IMG/VR virus record: IMGVR_UViG_3300042876_000039
Location: 1-57,664 of that record
DNA length: 57,664 nucleotides
Strand: one strand, 5' to 3'
Source of the DNA: a virus
A program made the position numbers and the translations under genes. Under the pieces are notes generated by a model that was given only the letters and a program-made list of their open reading frames with translations, was not told where the DNA came from and did not search any database. Of the stretch, positions 48,150 to 56,069 are shown in pieces (positions within the stretch are counted from its first letter, which is position 1; each line of letters begins with the position of its first letter).

Positions 48150-48316
48150 TACGCTCTCACTACTTCAACGACTACTGCATCACCGACTAGTTCTTGTGCT
48201 ACTTGCTCAAGTGCTGCCTGAACGTCGGAACCAGCGATACCAGAAACTTCTGATTCGCTGTCCTTAACGATTTTACTAAATTTGATGACTAATACATCTT
48301 CGACAATCTTTGCCAT
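48149..48316 (-). CDS. 55-residue late protein
   Basis: Read directly from ATG 48316: MAKIVEDVLVIKFSKIVKDS, then an Ala/Gln/Val-rich helical end finishing VVVEVVRA. A late-type box lies 24 bases upstream and the stop overlaps the next start as TAATG, which supports a real two-gene late unit. Function unknown. Confidence 0.72.
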   Translation of the reverse strand: MAKIVEDVLVIKFSKIVKDSESEVSGIAGSDVQAALEQVAQELVGDAVVVEVVRA

Positions 48317-48340
48317 GGTAAATACTCCATTATTATAGAG

Positions 48341-48348
48341 TATTTATC
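48341..48348 (-). promoter_or_regulatory. Late-promoter-like box GATAAATA
   Basis: GATAAATACTCTATAA on the minus strand, 24 bases before the 55-residue gene, in the short gap after the stop at 48352. Confidence 0.68.
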
Positions 48349-48351
48349 TTT

Positions 48352-49059
48352 TCAGACAGGATCAGGTCGTTTTTCTAATTTGTACTTTTTACCTAGCATT
48401 TTATCGTACATTAATGCAAGATAACTGAGGGTGGATTCATCATCATAGTCTATAAAGTGACTAGCACTTGCCCAACGCCATTTCCAACTACTTCGTTCTT
48501 TTAGCCAGTTCATAAGCGCAGGACTAGGGTGTAGGCCGGGCATACGTTTGAATAAATCTAGCATTTCTTTAGGGAAGTCTTCATCAATTCGCTTAGACTT
48601 GAGATAGATACGATACTTGTGTTTAGGCTCGTCCACAAAGTACTTGATACCTGCATACTGACCAGTTTGCACTTGTGTGTAATCTGATGTATAACCTGCG
48701 CCTAGCTCATCGCAAATAGTTTTCAACTCATCAAGATCGTTACTAAAGACAGCCACTGTATTACTCTCAATACGTAAACCTAAGTTTTTAGACTTACGTG
48801 TGTTTTGCAGTGTTACTATCGCTTTTAATGCAGGAAGATTGTCAGTAACCTTTTGTTTATCTCTTGATACGACACCCCACCCACGACCTCCACTTGTTAA
48901 TTTCTTATCTAAATCCTCGGGTGTCTTGCACCAACGTGTGTATCGAACACCCGGGATAGTGATACGTAATCTATAGTCATACTTACCATAGAACTGCTGA
49001 TCTCGATATTCATAGAAATCAAGACCCGGCACATTATCAACTGACTTCAATAATGCCAT
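48352..49059 (-). CDS. Conserved phage protein, unknown function
   Basis: 235 residues. NVPGLDFYEYRDQQFYGKYD and YRLRITIPGVRYTRWCKTPE open a basic, Tyr-rich fold; FPKEMLDLFKRMPGLHPSPA and a Trp-rich stretch SSWKWRWASASHF follow. I do not recognise a domain. It overlaps the 3' end of clpA by 23 bases, so it is translated from the same message. Confidence 0.6.
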   Translation of the reverse strand: MALLKSVDNVPGLDFYEYRDQQFYGKYDYRLRITIPGVRYTRWCKTPEDLDKKLTSGGRGWGVVSRDKQKVTDNLPALKAIVTLQNTRKSKNLGLRIESNTVAVFSNDLDELKTICDELGAGYTSDYTQVQTGQYAGIKYFVDEPKHKYRIYLKSKRIDEDFPKEMLDLFKRMPGLHPSPALMNWLKERSSWKWRWASASHFIDYDDESTLSYLALMYDKMLGKKYKLEKRPDPV

Positions 49060-51301
49060 CTTCGCCTACTTTAGCTGTTAATTTCTGTGAGACTTCGAAA
49101 GCAATCTCACCGTTCTCAACCACCACATTGACTGATGCATTCTTGATGCGCTCAAACAAGATTTTCTTCGAGAGAGGTACACGTACCAACTCGTCAATCT
49201 TACGTGCAAGAGGTCTAGCACCCATCTTCTTATCGTAACCCTTTTCAGCAAGATACTCAACTGCTGGTTCGCTGAGGTTAAGTACGATGCTGTGCTTCTC
49301 AAGCAATTGCTTCTTCAAGTCTTCGGTGAACTTGATAACAATTTTCTTGATAGCAAGTTGATCCAATTTACCAAACTTACAGACCAAGTCAAGACGGTTT
49401 CTGAATTCAGGCTTAAAGAACTCTTTCATTGCTTTGTCGTCTTCACCAGTCTTTTCAGTACTACCGAAGCCGATATTAGCACGTTCACTGTCAGCACTAC
49501 CCAAGTTACTAGTCAAGATAATGATAGTATTCTTACAAGATACTTTCTTACCATTACTACCAGTGATTGTACCTTCGTCAAGCATCTGCAAGAAGATGTT
49601 GAAGATATCAGGGTGAGCCTTTTCAACTTCGTCAAACAACATGATAGCGTGAGGGTTCTTACTCAAGTCGCCGATCAAACGACCACCACCAACTTGACTG
49701 TCACCGAAGCCAACATATCCAGGGGGAGGTCCGATCAAACTGGACACAGAATGTTTCTCTGAATACTCTGACATATCGTACTTGAGCAAAGGCATGTCAA
49801 GATTCTTACTCAACAACTTAGCAAGTTCAGTTTTACCTGTACCTGTTGGGCCCAAGAACAAGAAACTAGCTTGAGGCTTAGTCTCATTACCGATTCCTGC
49901 GTATGAAACATACACACGTTCCAACACTTGTTGAACTGTTTCGTCTTGTCCGTACAACTTGCCCTTGATATTTGTATCAAGATTTTGAATCAAGTCTAGG
50001 TTATCACCTTTGAGTTTGTCTGCCGGAACACCAGTAAACTTCTCAACTTGATCGTACACAAGTTCCTTAGTGATGACAGCATCTTTGTTACCTGCAACAC
50101 GTTGTTTAGCACATGCGGCATCCAACAAGTCGATACTCTTATCAGGGTTCTTACGTTCGTGAATGTAACGACCTGACATTTCAACTGCTGCCTTGACTGC
50201 ATCGTCAGTGATATTAACACTGTGGAACTCGTTCAGTCGTGCTGCCAGGCCACTCAAGATACGAATAGTAGATTCGTTGCTTGGTTCGTCAACTGACACA
50301 CGATAGAATCGGCGCATCAAAGCACGATCCTTCTCGAATGATTCGTAGTATTCTTCCCAAGTTGTACTTGCGATAACTTTCAGTGTGCCTTTAGTGATCG
50401 CTGGCTTAATCATGTTTGCAAAGTCGATTGAACCACTGTTGGCTGCACCTGCACCTTGCATAGTGTGTGCTTCGTCAATGAACAAGATAGCTTTCTTTTT
50501 GGTGTTCAATGCCTCAAGAACATTCTTGACTTTTTCTTCGAAGTCACCGCGATACTTTGAACCGGCAAGCAGTGAACCAATCTCAAGACTGTACAATTCA
50601 TAATCGTGTAAGAACTCAGGGCATTCTTTGTCAAAGATTTGTTGAGCGAGACCTTCTGCGATAGCAGTCTTACCGACACCAGGGTCACCAACCATCAATA
50701 CGTTTGATTTGAACTTCTTGGCCAAAACGTTAACAATGTCGTCAACTTCTTTAGCACGACCGATCATTGGCTCAAGTTTACCTTGCTTAGCCAAGTCAGT
50801 TAGATTGATCGTGTATTCTTCAAGGATTTCGTCTGCTTGATTATCTGTCAAGCTAGTTGTATATTCTTCACCCTTGTAAGTTTTTTGCCAGTGAACAACA
50901 AACTCATTCTTAGCGACACCGTACTTCAATAGGAAGTAGTGTGCATGGCTGTTACCTTCACTCATGATACTGAGATACAAGTCTACTGTAGTAACTTGTC
51001 TGCGACCAGTGAACAACACTTGTGTAATACTGCGATTCATCACACGCTCCAAGCTCAATGTCTTGCGGGTAATGTTATCTGGATCTTGTGATACGATTGC
51101 ATGAAGACTATCGATGTATGCAGTTACATCATTAATCATTGAATCAGAATCTGCTCCGAAGTTGTCCAAACACTTTTTGAATGGTTTGTGACTGACAAGT
51201 GCTAAAAGCAAATGTTCTACTGTGCAATATTGATGCTTTCGGTCTTGTGCAAAGACAATAGCTTGTTCAATAATGCTCTCGATTTCGGGTGAATTGTTCA
51301 T
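49037..51301 (-). CDS. clpA: ClpA-type AAA+ unfoldase with intact ClpP-binding loop
   Basis: 754 residues from ATG 51301 (AGGAG just before; an upstream in-frame start at 51346 lies inside the dnaJ-like gene). N domain: IESIIEQAIVFAQDRKHQYC and VEHLLLALV, the ClpS-binding type. AAA1: GDPGVGKT (205-212), ILFIDEAHTM. AAA2: GPTGTGKT (484-491), IMLFDEVEKAHPD. The loop ANIGFGS (IGF at 610-612) matches the ClpP-docking tripeptide of E. coli ClpA (IGL, 617-619). It would feed proteins to host ClpP; no ClpP gene is in the window. Coupled with a J-domain protein upstream. Confidence 0.93.
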   Translation of the reverse strand: MNNSPEIESIIEQAIVFAQDRKHQYCTVEHLLLALVSHKPFKKCLDNFGADSDSMINDVTAYIDSLHAIVSQDPDNITRKTLSLERVMNRSITQVLFTGRRQVTTVDLYLSIMSEGNSHAHYFLLKYGVAKNEFVVHWQKTYKGEEYTTSLTDNQADEILEEYTINLTDLAKQGKLEPMIGRAKEVDDIVNVLAKKFKSNVLMVGDPGVGKTAIAEGLAQQIFDKECPEFLHDYELYSLEIGSLLAGSKYRGDFEEKVKNVLEALNTKKKAILFIDEAHTMQGAGAANSGSIDFANMIKPAITKGTLKVIASTTWEEYYESFEKDRALMRRFYRVSVDEPSNESTIRILSGLAARLNEFHSVNITDDAVKAAVEMSGRYIHERKNPDKSIDLLDAACAKQRVAGNKDAVITKELVYDQVEKFTGVPADKLKGDNLDLIQNLDTNIKGKLYGQDETVQQVLERVYVSYAGIGNETKPQASFLFLGPTGTGKTELAKLLSKNLDMPLLKYDMSEYSEKHSVSSLIGPPPGYVGFGDSQVGGGRLIGDLSKNPHAIMLFDEVEKAHPDIFNIFLQMLDEGTITGSNGKKVSCKNTIIILTSNLGSADSERANIGFGSTEKTGEDDKAMKEFFKPEFRNRLDLVCKFGKLDQLAIKKIVIKFTEDLKKQLLEKHSIVLNLSEPAVEYLAEKGYDKKMGARPLARKIDELVRVPLSKKILFERIKNASVNVVVENGEIAFEVSQKLTAKVGEDGIIEVS

Positions 51302-51302
51302 T

Positions 51303-52094
51303 TTACTCCTTAGCTTTCTTAATAGCGTTAATGATCTGTTCGTCAATTATAGCAGGCACGAACGGTTTTAGCAATATTATTTGGTCTCCAAACAATACTG
51401 TTCCTGGTTTTGGTAACCCATGTCCTGCAACTTTTAGTTGCATATGGGGCTGAGTCATCGGCGGCACTGTAACTTCCAATGTTTTCCCACTCAAAGTAGT
51501 AAACTCAAAACTAGTGCCCACAATCAAATCAAGTACAGAAACTGGGTGATTACAGTATAGGTCGGAACCTCGTCTATCATACTTTAGGTGAGGATGAATC
51601 CTAAACTCTACAATGAGAGAAGCGCCGTCCAGTACATTATCGATGCGGACCTGATGACCGTCATTGATACCTTTGGGTACTTCTACTTTTACGGGTTTAG
51701 TTGTAGTGGGTGTTTGTAGATTGATAATCTGTTCACCACCGTAATATACTTGTTCCAAAGTGATAGCAATCGTGGTTCTAAATATTTGCTGTTGCGGCCT
51801 ACGTTGCTGTTGTCTGTTAAACATTTCAAAAATGTCTTCAAAGCTGCCACCATTTGTATGAAACTGAAAACCTCCGGGGAAGCCACCAAACGGATTACCT
51901 TGTGGCATTGGGTTATCATACTCTTGACGTTTTTGTGGGTTTGAAAGAATGTCGTATGCAGTTTGAATCTTTTGAAAGATAGCAGTATCACCACCCTTAT
52001 CAGGGTGATGCTTACTTGCTAATTTGCGATATGCTTTTTTGATTTCGTCAGGTGTAGCTGTTTTAGCTACCCCGAGAGTTTGATAATGTTCCAT
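51303..52094 (-). CDS. DnaJ/CbpA-type J-domain protein
   Basis: 263 residues. J domain 1-65 with KHHPDKGGDT (H-P-D), a Gly/Phe region (NPFGGFPGGFQFH), then two C-terminal beta domains (VKVEVPKGINDGHQVRI, LEVTVPPMTQPHMQLKVAGHGLPK). The zinc-finger domain of DnaJ is absent, as in CbpA. It would direct host DnaK. First gene of a three-gene unit with clpA and the 235-residue protein. Confidence 0.9.
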   Translation of the reverse strand: MEHYQTLGVAKTATPDEIKKAYRKLASKHHPDKGGDTAIFQKIQTAYDILSNPQKRQEYDNPMPQGNPFGGFPGGFQFHTNGGSFEDIFEMFNRQQQRRPQQQIFRTTIAITLEQVYYGGEQIINLQTPTTTKPVKVEVPKGINDGHQVRIDNVLDGASLIVEFRIHPHLKYDRRGSDLYCNHPVSVLDLIVGTSFEFTTLSGKTLEVTVPPMTQPHMQLKVAGHGLPKPGTVLFGDQIILLKPFVPAIIDEQIINAIKKAKE

Positions 52095-52100
52095 TAAGTG

Positions 52101-52129
52101 AGTTTAGCACTTAACTAGATATTTGTCAA
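52101..52129 (-). promoter_or_regulatory. Sigma70-type promoter of the dnaJ-clpA unit with palindrome
   Basis: Minus strand TTGACA (52124-52129), 17 bp, TAAACT (52101-52106). TTAAGTG (52094-52100) and CACTTAA (52108-52114) form a 7-bp inverted repeat centred on the -10. Confidence 0.85.
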
Positions 52130-52731
52130 GCCGCGCCTGCGACCTTTTCTTTCGTTCTGCCGTATGCTGCGATACCTAGAACTGCTCCCATTGCGATGTG
52201 GTAAAGACCAGCACCCTGTAGAGTCAACGGCATCCATTGACTTGTTACGTTGCCCTTACTTAATGCTTGTAGCAATGACCATAAGATCGGGAATACAACA
52301 AAGTCTGCTGTACAGGTCATCATGTAGACCCATCCCATAACAGGACGCCATTTCTTATTGATCCAATCAGTAGAATCTTTATCGTGTGCTACCAGTACAT
52401 CTGCCCCTTGTGCAGCATTTGATCCGGCTGCATTGAGATTGGGTTGTGGTTGTGGTTGTGGTTGCTGTAAACTTCCGAAATTACCGACTGCGGTTGATTG
52501 GAAGCTGGGGCTTGGTGAACCAAAATTACCGGATGAGCCGAAGCCTCCTGTTGATGAAGAGCCAAATGCTGAAGGCCCGCTAGATGATGTGTTGAATGCA
52601 TTAGAGCCTCCAAATGTACTTCCTTGAGGGAAAGCAGATACTGTTGGATCTGCTGATAGTGCTTCGTGATGCTCATCATCCGTAGCAATTGGTGTTTCTT
52701 GTCCTGCTCGTCTAGCTAATAGTGTTTCCAT
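52126..52731 (-). CDS. Holin (GTA-type three-helix)
   Basis: 201 residues from ATG 52731 (an earlier in-frame start at 52827 lies inside the upstream gene). The N-terminal 130 residues are Gly/Ser/Phe/Gln/Pro-rich low complexity. The C-terminal part KKWRPVMGWVYMMTCTADFV, ILWSLLQAL and WMPLTLQGAGLYHIAMGAVL has the membrane spans and motifs of GTA-type holins. It would make the inner-membrane hole for lysis. The long N-terminal extension is unusual for a holin. Confidence 0.8.
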   Translation of the reverse strand: METLLARRAGQETPIATDDEHHEALSADPTVSAFPQGSTFGGSNAFNTSSSGPSAFGSSSTGGFGSSGNFGSPSPSFQSTAVGNFGSLQQPQPQPQPNLNAAGSNAAQGADVLVAHDKDSTDWINKKWRPVMGWVYMMTCTADFVVFPILWSLLQALSKGNVTSQWMPLTLQGAGLYHIAMGAVLGIAAYGRTKEKVAGAA

Positions 52732-52732
52732 A

Positions 52733-53338
52733 TTATAATCCTGCCATTGCTTTGAATGAACGCAATTCTGCGTCTTGTTCTGTAAATAGATTCTTTGGAG
52801 AGATACCTGCAGCGATTCGCATCTCATTCATTTCTTCTTGATCTGCTTCTTCAGGTTCTTCATCAGTGTCAATACTATCTTCACCGTCATCTTCTTCGTC
52901 CCCGTTTTCTTCACGGTATTCATGAGGACTAAGAACCATCAAACTCTTTAATAGTTCTTCATCAGGTGTGTATTCTTTTTCTTCAATCTCAATAGTCCAA
53001 TCGTCTAATGAGAAGGATGTGAGCGTTTCTAAGTCTTCTAATAATTCTATGATTCGTGCAGGTGCTGTTGAACGACGGTTCATCTCAACAAAAACTACGT
53101 ACTTACCAATTGCAAGTTCACCTTCGCTTAAACTAGCATCTAAGATAAAGCTGTAACCACGCTCGAACCACTCAACTAAGTCATTACCAGCAGCTTCGCT
53201 ATTGACTATAAAAGCTAATGTAATTACGTGTGCATTATCACCCATCTTAGCTACGTACTCATCGACGGTAACCATAGGCTCCATTTGACCAACCAAATCT
53301 TGATAATCTAAGCCTTCATTAATTATTTGTCTTGTCAT
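52733..53338 (-). CDS. T4-like conserved structural-type protein with INE tag-like start
   Basis: 201 residues. The start MTRQIINE|GLDYQDL resembles the cleavable tags but begins M-T. The domain TVDEYVAKMGDNAHVITLAF and LVEWFERGYSFILDASLSEG is one I recall from T4-like phages of aquatic bacteria. A long acidic linker precedes a short C-terminal helix with ISPKNLFTEQD. It is followed at once by the holin gene. Confidence 0.65.
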   Translation of the reverse strand: MTRQIINEGLDYQDLVGQMEPMVTVDEYVAKMGDNAHVITLAFIVNSEAAGNDLVEWFERGYSFILDASLSEGELAIGKYVVFVEMNRRSTAPARIIELLEDLETLTSFSLDDWTIEIEEKEYTPDEELLKSLMVLSPHEYREENGDEEDDGEDSIDTDEEPEEADQEEMNEMRIAAGISPKNLFTEQDAELRSFKAMAGL

Positions 53339-53347
53339 TTGTTATCC

Positions 53348-53950
53348 TTAGATTGGAGGTTGTTCTGGCATTTGACCAGGTTCATTCATTTGCCCCATGC
53401 CCTGATCTTGTTGATTATCTTCTTCCATGTTATCGTCTTTATCTAGATCGTCATCGTATGCATCATCCAACTCACCTAGATCAAGGTCTTTACCTGCTAA
53501 GTCAATTGAACCTTCACGAATTTCATCTAGTAATTCATTTGGAATTTCGATAAGCACAAACCAAACTGGGCGCTCTTGCATCTTGGGGTAACGAGTTCCA
53601 GCTACATAATCGTCATAGTCTTTGATTTCAACTGGAACTTTTATTTTGCTCTTAGCAAATCTGACTTTACACCCAACGGATGCTAGTCTTTTACCTCCCT
53701 TTGGATCGGGCATTAATTTGTAGGGCCACATAAAGGTACATGACACTGAGTAACGTTTTACATCAGGTCCTTGTACTAATTCACCTAAGTCCCAGTTTCT
53801 AAATGCATATAGGTCTGCTTCATCCAAAACTCGCTCGAAGTCAAGGAGAGTGGACATTGAACCATCACTGGTATAAATGCCCTTGATTGTGTCTATGATA
53901 CTTACATAGTCCACACTGTCAAAAAAGTTGTCTGCGGTTTCGTGCTTCAT
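53348..53950 (-). CDS. Conserved T4-like phage protein, probably structural
   Basis: 200 residues. NFFDSVDYVSIIDTIKGIYT, FRNWDLGELVQGPDVKRYSV and TFMWPYKLMPDPKGGKRL are reminiscent of a conserved late protein of T4-like phages. The last 40 residues are acidic and then Gln/Pro/Met-rich. A late-type box ends five bases before its ATG. Exact role unknown. Confidence 0.65.
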   Translation of the reverse strand: MKHETADNFFDSVDYVSIIDTIKGIYTSDGSMSTLLDFERVLDEADLYAFRNWDLGELVQGPDVKRYSVSCTFMWPYKLMPDPKGGKRLASVGCKVRFAKSKIKVPVEIKDYDDYVAGTRYPKMQERPVWFVLIEIPNELLDEIREGSIDLAGKDLDLGELDDAYDDDLDKDDNMEEDNQQDQGMGQMNEPGQMPEQPPI

Positions 53951-53955
53951 TATAC

Positions 53956-53963
53956 TATTTATC
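53956..53963 (-). promoter_or_regulatory. Late-promoter-like box GATAAATA, 5 bases from the ATG
   Basis: GATAAATAGTATA then ATG on the minus strand. Confidence 0.65.
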
Positions 53964-54128
53964 TTTCATTGTATATATGAACGTTTAACCACAGTCGATA
54001 TAAATTATCACGGAGCCTAATATTTAGTCAGAATTTTTGTGTTAAAAGTACGCTACATTACACACTCTTCCCGACCTTAAATATCTTTGAGTGTTATGAG
54101 CACTCACGCTCTACAAAGGAGAAGTAAC
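53964..54128. promoter_or_regulatory. Divergent region with hairpin upstream of phoH
   Basis: AT-rich spacer between a late minus-strand gene and phoH. TGAGTG (54088-54093) and CACTCA (54101-54106) form a 6-bp hairpin in the likely phoH leader, followed by AAAGGAG (54115-54121). A clear -35/-10 for phoH is not found. Confidence 0.5.
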
Positions 54129-54920
54129 TTGAGCAAACGCAAAACTAGCGCCCTACGCACCCAACAGCAAGACACACGATTCACACAGGACAAAAAACAC
54201 AACGGACAAACTTTTTATACGAAAGAATCTAAGACTATCGATTTCGCACAAGCACAACGGGACTTAAAGGTCAATAAGCGACCAGTCCAACTTATCCCCA
54301 AATCATTAAATCAAGAGAAATACATCCTAGCATTGCTAGACGAACACATTGATATTGTTGTCGTCGGCGGACCAGCTGGAACGGGCAAGACCTATCTAGC
54401 AATGCAAGCTGCAATTAAAGCTATGAGAGCAGGTGAGTGTGATAGAATTATCCTTACTCGCCCTGCAGTAGGTGTAGATGACGAGAAGCATGGATTCTTG
54501 CCAGGTGACTTAAATCAAAAGATGGAACCTTGGACAAGACCTTTGTTAGACGTACTCAGAGAATATTACACAGCAGCGGAAATCGCCCACATGCTAGAAG
54601 AACAAATTGTAGAAATCGCACCCCTAGCATTCTGTCGAGGTCGAAACTTTAAAAATAGCTGGATCGTATTAGATGAGGCACAGAATGCAACTCCTAGTCA
54701 ACTCAAAATGATTATGACTAGAATCGGCGTTGGCAGTAAGATTGTAATTACTGGCGACATTGAACAAGCCGATAGAAAAACAGCCGACAATGGGCTACTT
54801 GACTTACAAAATCGATTGGGAAAGGGGGTGATTCCGGGTCTTCAACTATGCCACTTTGATATCAAAGATGTGCAGAGACACCGGATCATCGAACACGTAC
54901 TCAACTTGTACGGTCAATAA
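54129..54920 (+). CDS. phoH: PhoH-like ATPase
   Basis: 263 residues from TTG 54129, chosen for the AAAGGAG seven bases upstream; an ATG at 54096 and a TTG at 54087 in the same frame lack such a site and lie in a hairpin. Walker A GGPAGTGKTYLAM, Walker B SWIVLDEAQNATPSQLKMI, and ITGDIEQADR are the PhoH signature. PhoH is common in aquatic phages; it is an NTPase linked to RNA handling or phosphate stress, with no settled role. Confidence 0.9.
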   Translation: MSKRKTSALRTQQQDTRFTQDKKHNGQTFYTKESKTIDFAQAQRDLKVNKRPVQLIPKSLNQEKYILALLDEHIDIVVVGGPAGTGKTYLAMQAAIKAMRAGECDRIILTRPAVGVDDEKHGFLPGDLNQKMEPWTRPLLDVLREYYTAAEIAHMLEEQIVEIAPLAFCRGRNFKNSWIVLDEAQNATPSQLKMIMTRIGVGSKIVITGDIEQADRKTADNGLLDLQNRLGKGVIPGLQLCHFDIKDVQRHRIIEHVLNLYGQ

Positions 54921-54945
54921 AAAAGAGGGCTTATGCCCTCTTTTT
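54921..54945. terminator. Bidirectional terminator between phoH and the convergent gene
   Basis: AAAAGAGGGC-4 nt-GCCCTCTTTTT: an A-run and a T-run flank a 7-bp stem, so it can stop transcripts from both sides. Confidence 0.9.
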
Positions 54946-55828
54946 ATATTATTTCCCAACTCAACACTTTAGTGGCTGCTATCTTATTTCTAAAAACATG
55001 CCTTTCAGTAATTGTTTTTGGAATAGCATAATCTACTTCACTTATAACTATACTCGATAGACTTCCTATCTTAACATATCCAAAAGCAATCTTTGGATCG
55101 TCAATCTCCATTCCCCAAAATTCTTTACCACGTTTATCATAGAATGATTTCCATACTGTTGGGTTTATGTAAAAATCATCAGTGAAATGCATTCGGACGC
55201 TGGCTGAATAGCTATGCTGCGGGATAAATTGATCCGACGGACAAATTGTATCTCTTGCTAAGAATAGCTCATGTGCATGTCTACCAATGTGTGTATAGTG
55301 AAGTTTTAAATCACCAAATAGTGTATGGGGATCAAACAACTTATACGCAGATTCCGGTAGTTCACTGAAGCCTGTATTAGATTTATTAAAATCTAGAGTA
55401 ATTCTAAATAACCCAGACTCTGAAATGTTAGCGTTTCCCCAACGCATTTTTGCAGTAGATTCAATCCAATGAATAAGGTCATTGTACTCAGTTAGTACTG
55501 ACCATATATCAATATACTTTTCGTCATTCTTCAATTCTGGAAAATGCACATGCATAGTATTGATTGCATCTTGATAGTTATCTTTAGTAATCTCTACCTT
55601 AATTACTCTGTCAGTTACATGGGCATTAATAATGTCTGCTAATTCATACAAGCGTTGTATGCGGTCACTAAGGTGTTGATCTGGAACATAGCCGATATAA
55701 TGATTGATGGGACAACAATCATTAATAGTTCGTGCTTTTATCTTGTTAGTCCAATCATCAACAACCTCTTCGTTTACTAAATCATATATTAAAGTTATGT
55801 CATCCGTAAAATTAATTTTGAACTGCAT
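54944..55828 (-). CDS. Conserved phage protein, unknown function
   Basis: 294 residues (MQFKINFTDDITLIYDLVNE). Contains LKLHYTHIGRHAHELFLARD, YSASVRMHFTDDFYINPTVW and GYVKIGSLSSIVISEVDYAI. I recall proteins of this pattern from T4-like phages but no function. Overlaps the 85-residue gene upstream by 17 bases. Confidence 0.6.
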   Translation of the reverse strand: MQFKINFTDDITLIYDLVNEEVVDDWTNKIKARTINDCCPINHYIGYVPDQHLSDRIQRLYELADIINAHVTDRVIKVEITKDNYQDAINTMHVHFPELKNDEKYIDIWSVLTEYNDLIHWIESTAKMRWGNANISESGLFRITLDFNKSNTGFSELPESAYKLFDPHTLFGDLKLHYTHIGRHAHELFLARDTICPSDQFIPQHSYSASVRMHFTDDFYINPTVWKSFYDKRGKEFWGMEIDDPKIAFGYVKIGSLSSIVISEVDYAIPKTITERHVFRNKIAATKVLSWEII

Positions 55829-56069
55829 TGTTCTTCTCTAGTTGATCTATCAATGCCGGATAAACCTTCTTGTAGTACTCTGACATTTTCTCAAAGTCAG
55901 TATCAACTTTTTTCCCTTCAATGACGCACTTATCAACCTTCTGTTTCTGATAGTCGATGATAACACTACAGGTTTGAATGTCAGAAACTTTGACTTTCTT
56001 TGATACTGTTACTTGTTCGTCAATCTGTCCACCTGGCTTACGCAGGTATGTAATTAGTAAATATCTCAT
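55812..56069 (-). CDS. Small phage protein, unknown function
   Basis: 85 residues. Beta-rich start (MRYLLITYLRKPGGQIDEQV, TVSKKVKVSDI), helical Lys-rich end. It lies where T4 has gene 62, directly after the clamp loader large subunit, but is far too short and different to be gp62. Coupled by ATGA to gene 44. Confidence 0.6.
   Translation of the reverse strand: MRYLLITYLRKPGGQIDEQVTVSKKVKVSDIQTCSVIIDYQKQKVDKCVIEGKKVDTDFEKMSEYYKKVYPALIDQLEKNNAVQN

Noticed and set aside
55812-56069. Clamp-loader small subunit gp62
   Set aside because: Position after gene 44 is right, but 85 residues and the sequence do not match the gp62 type.
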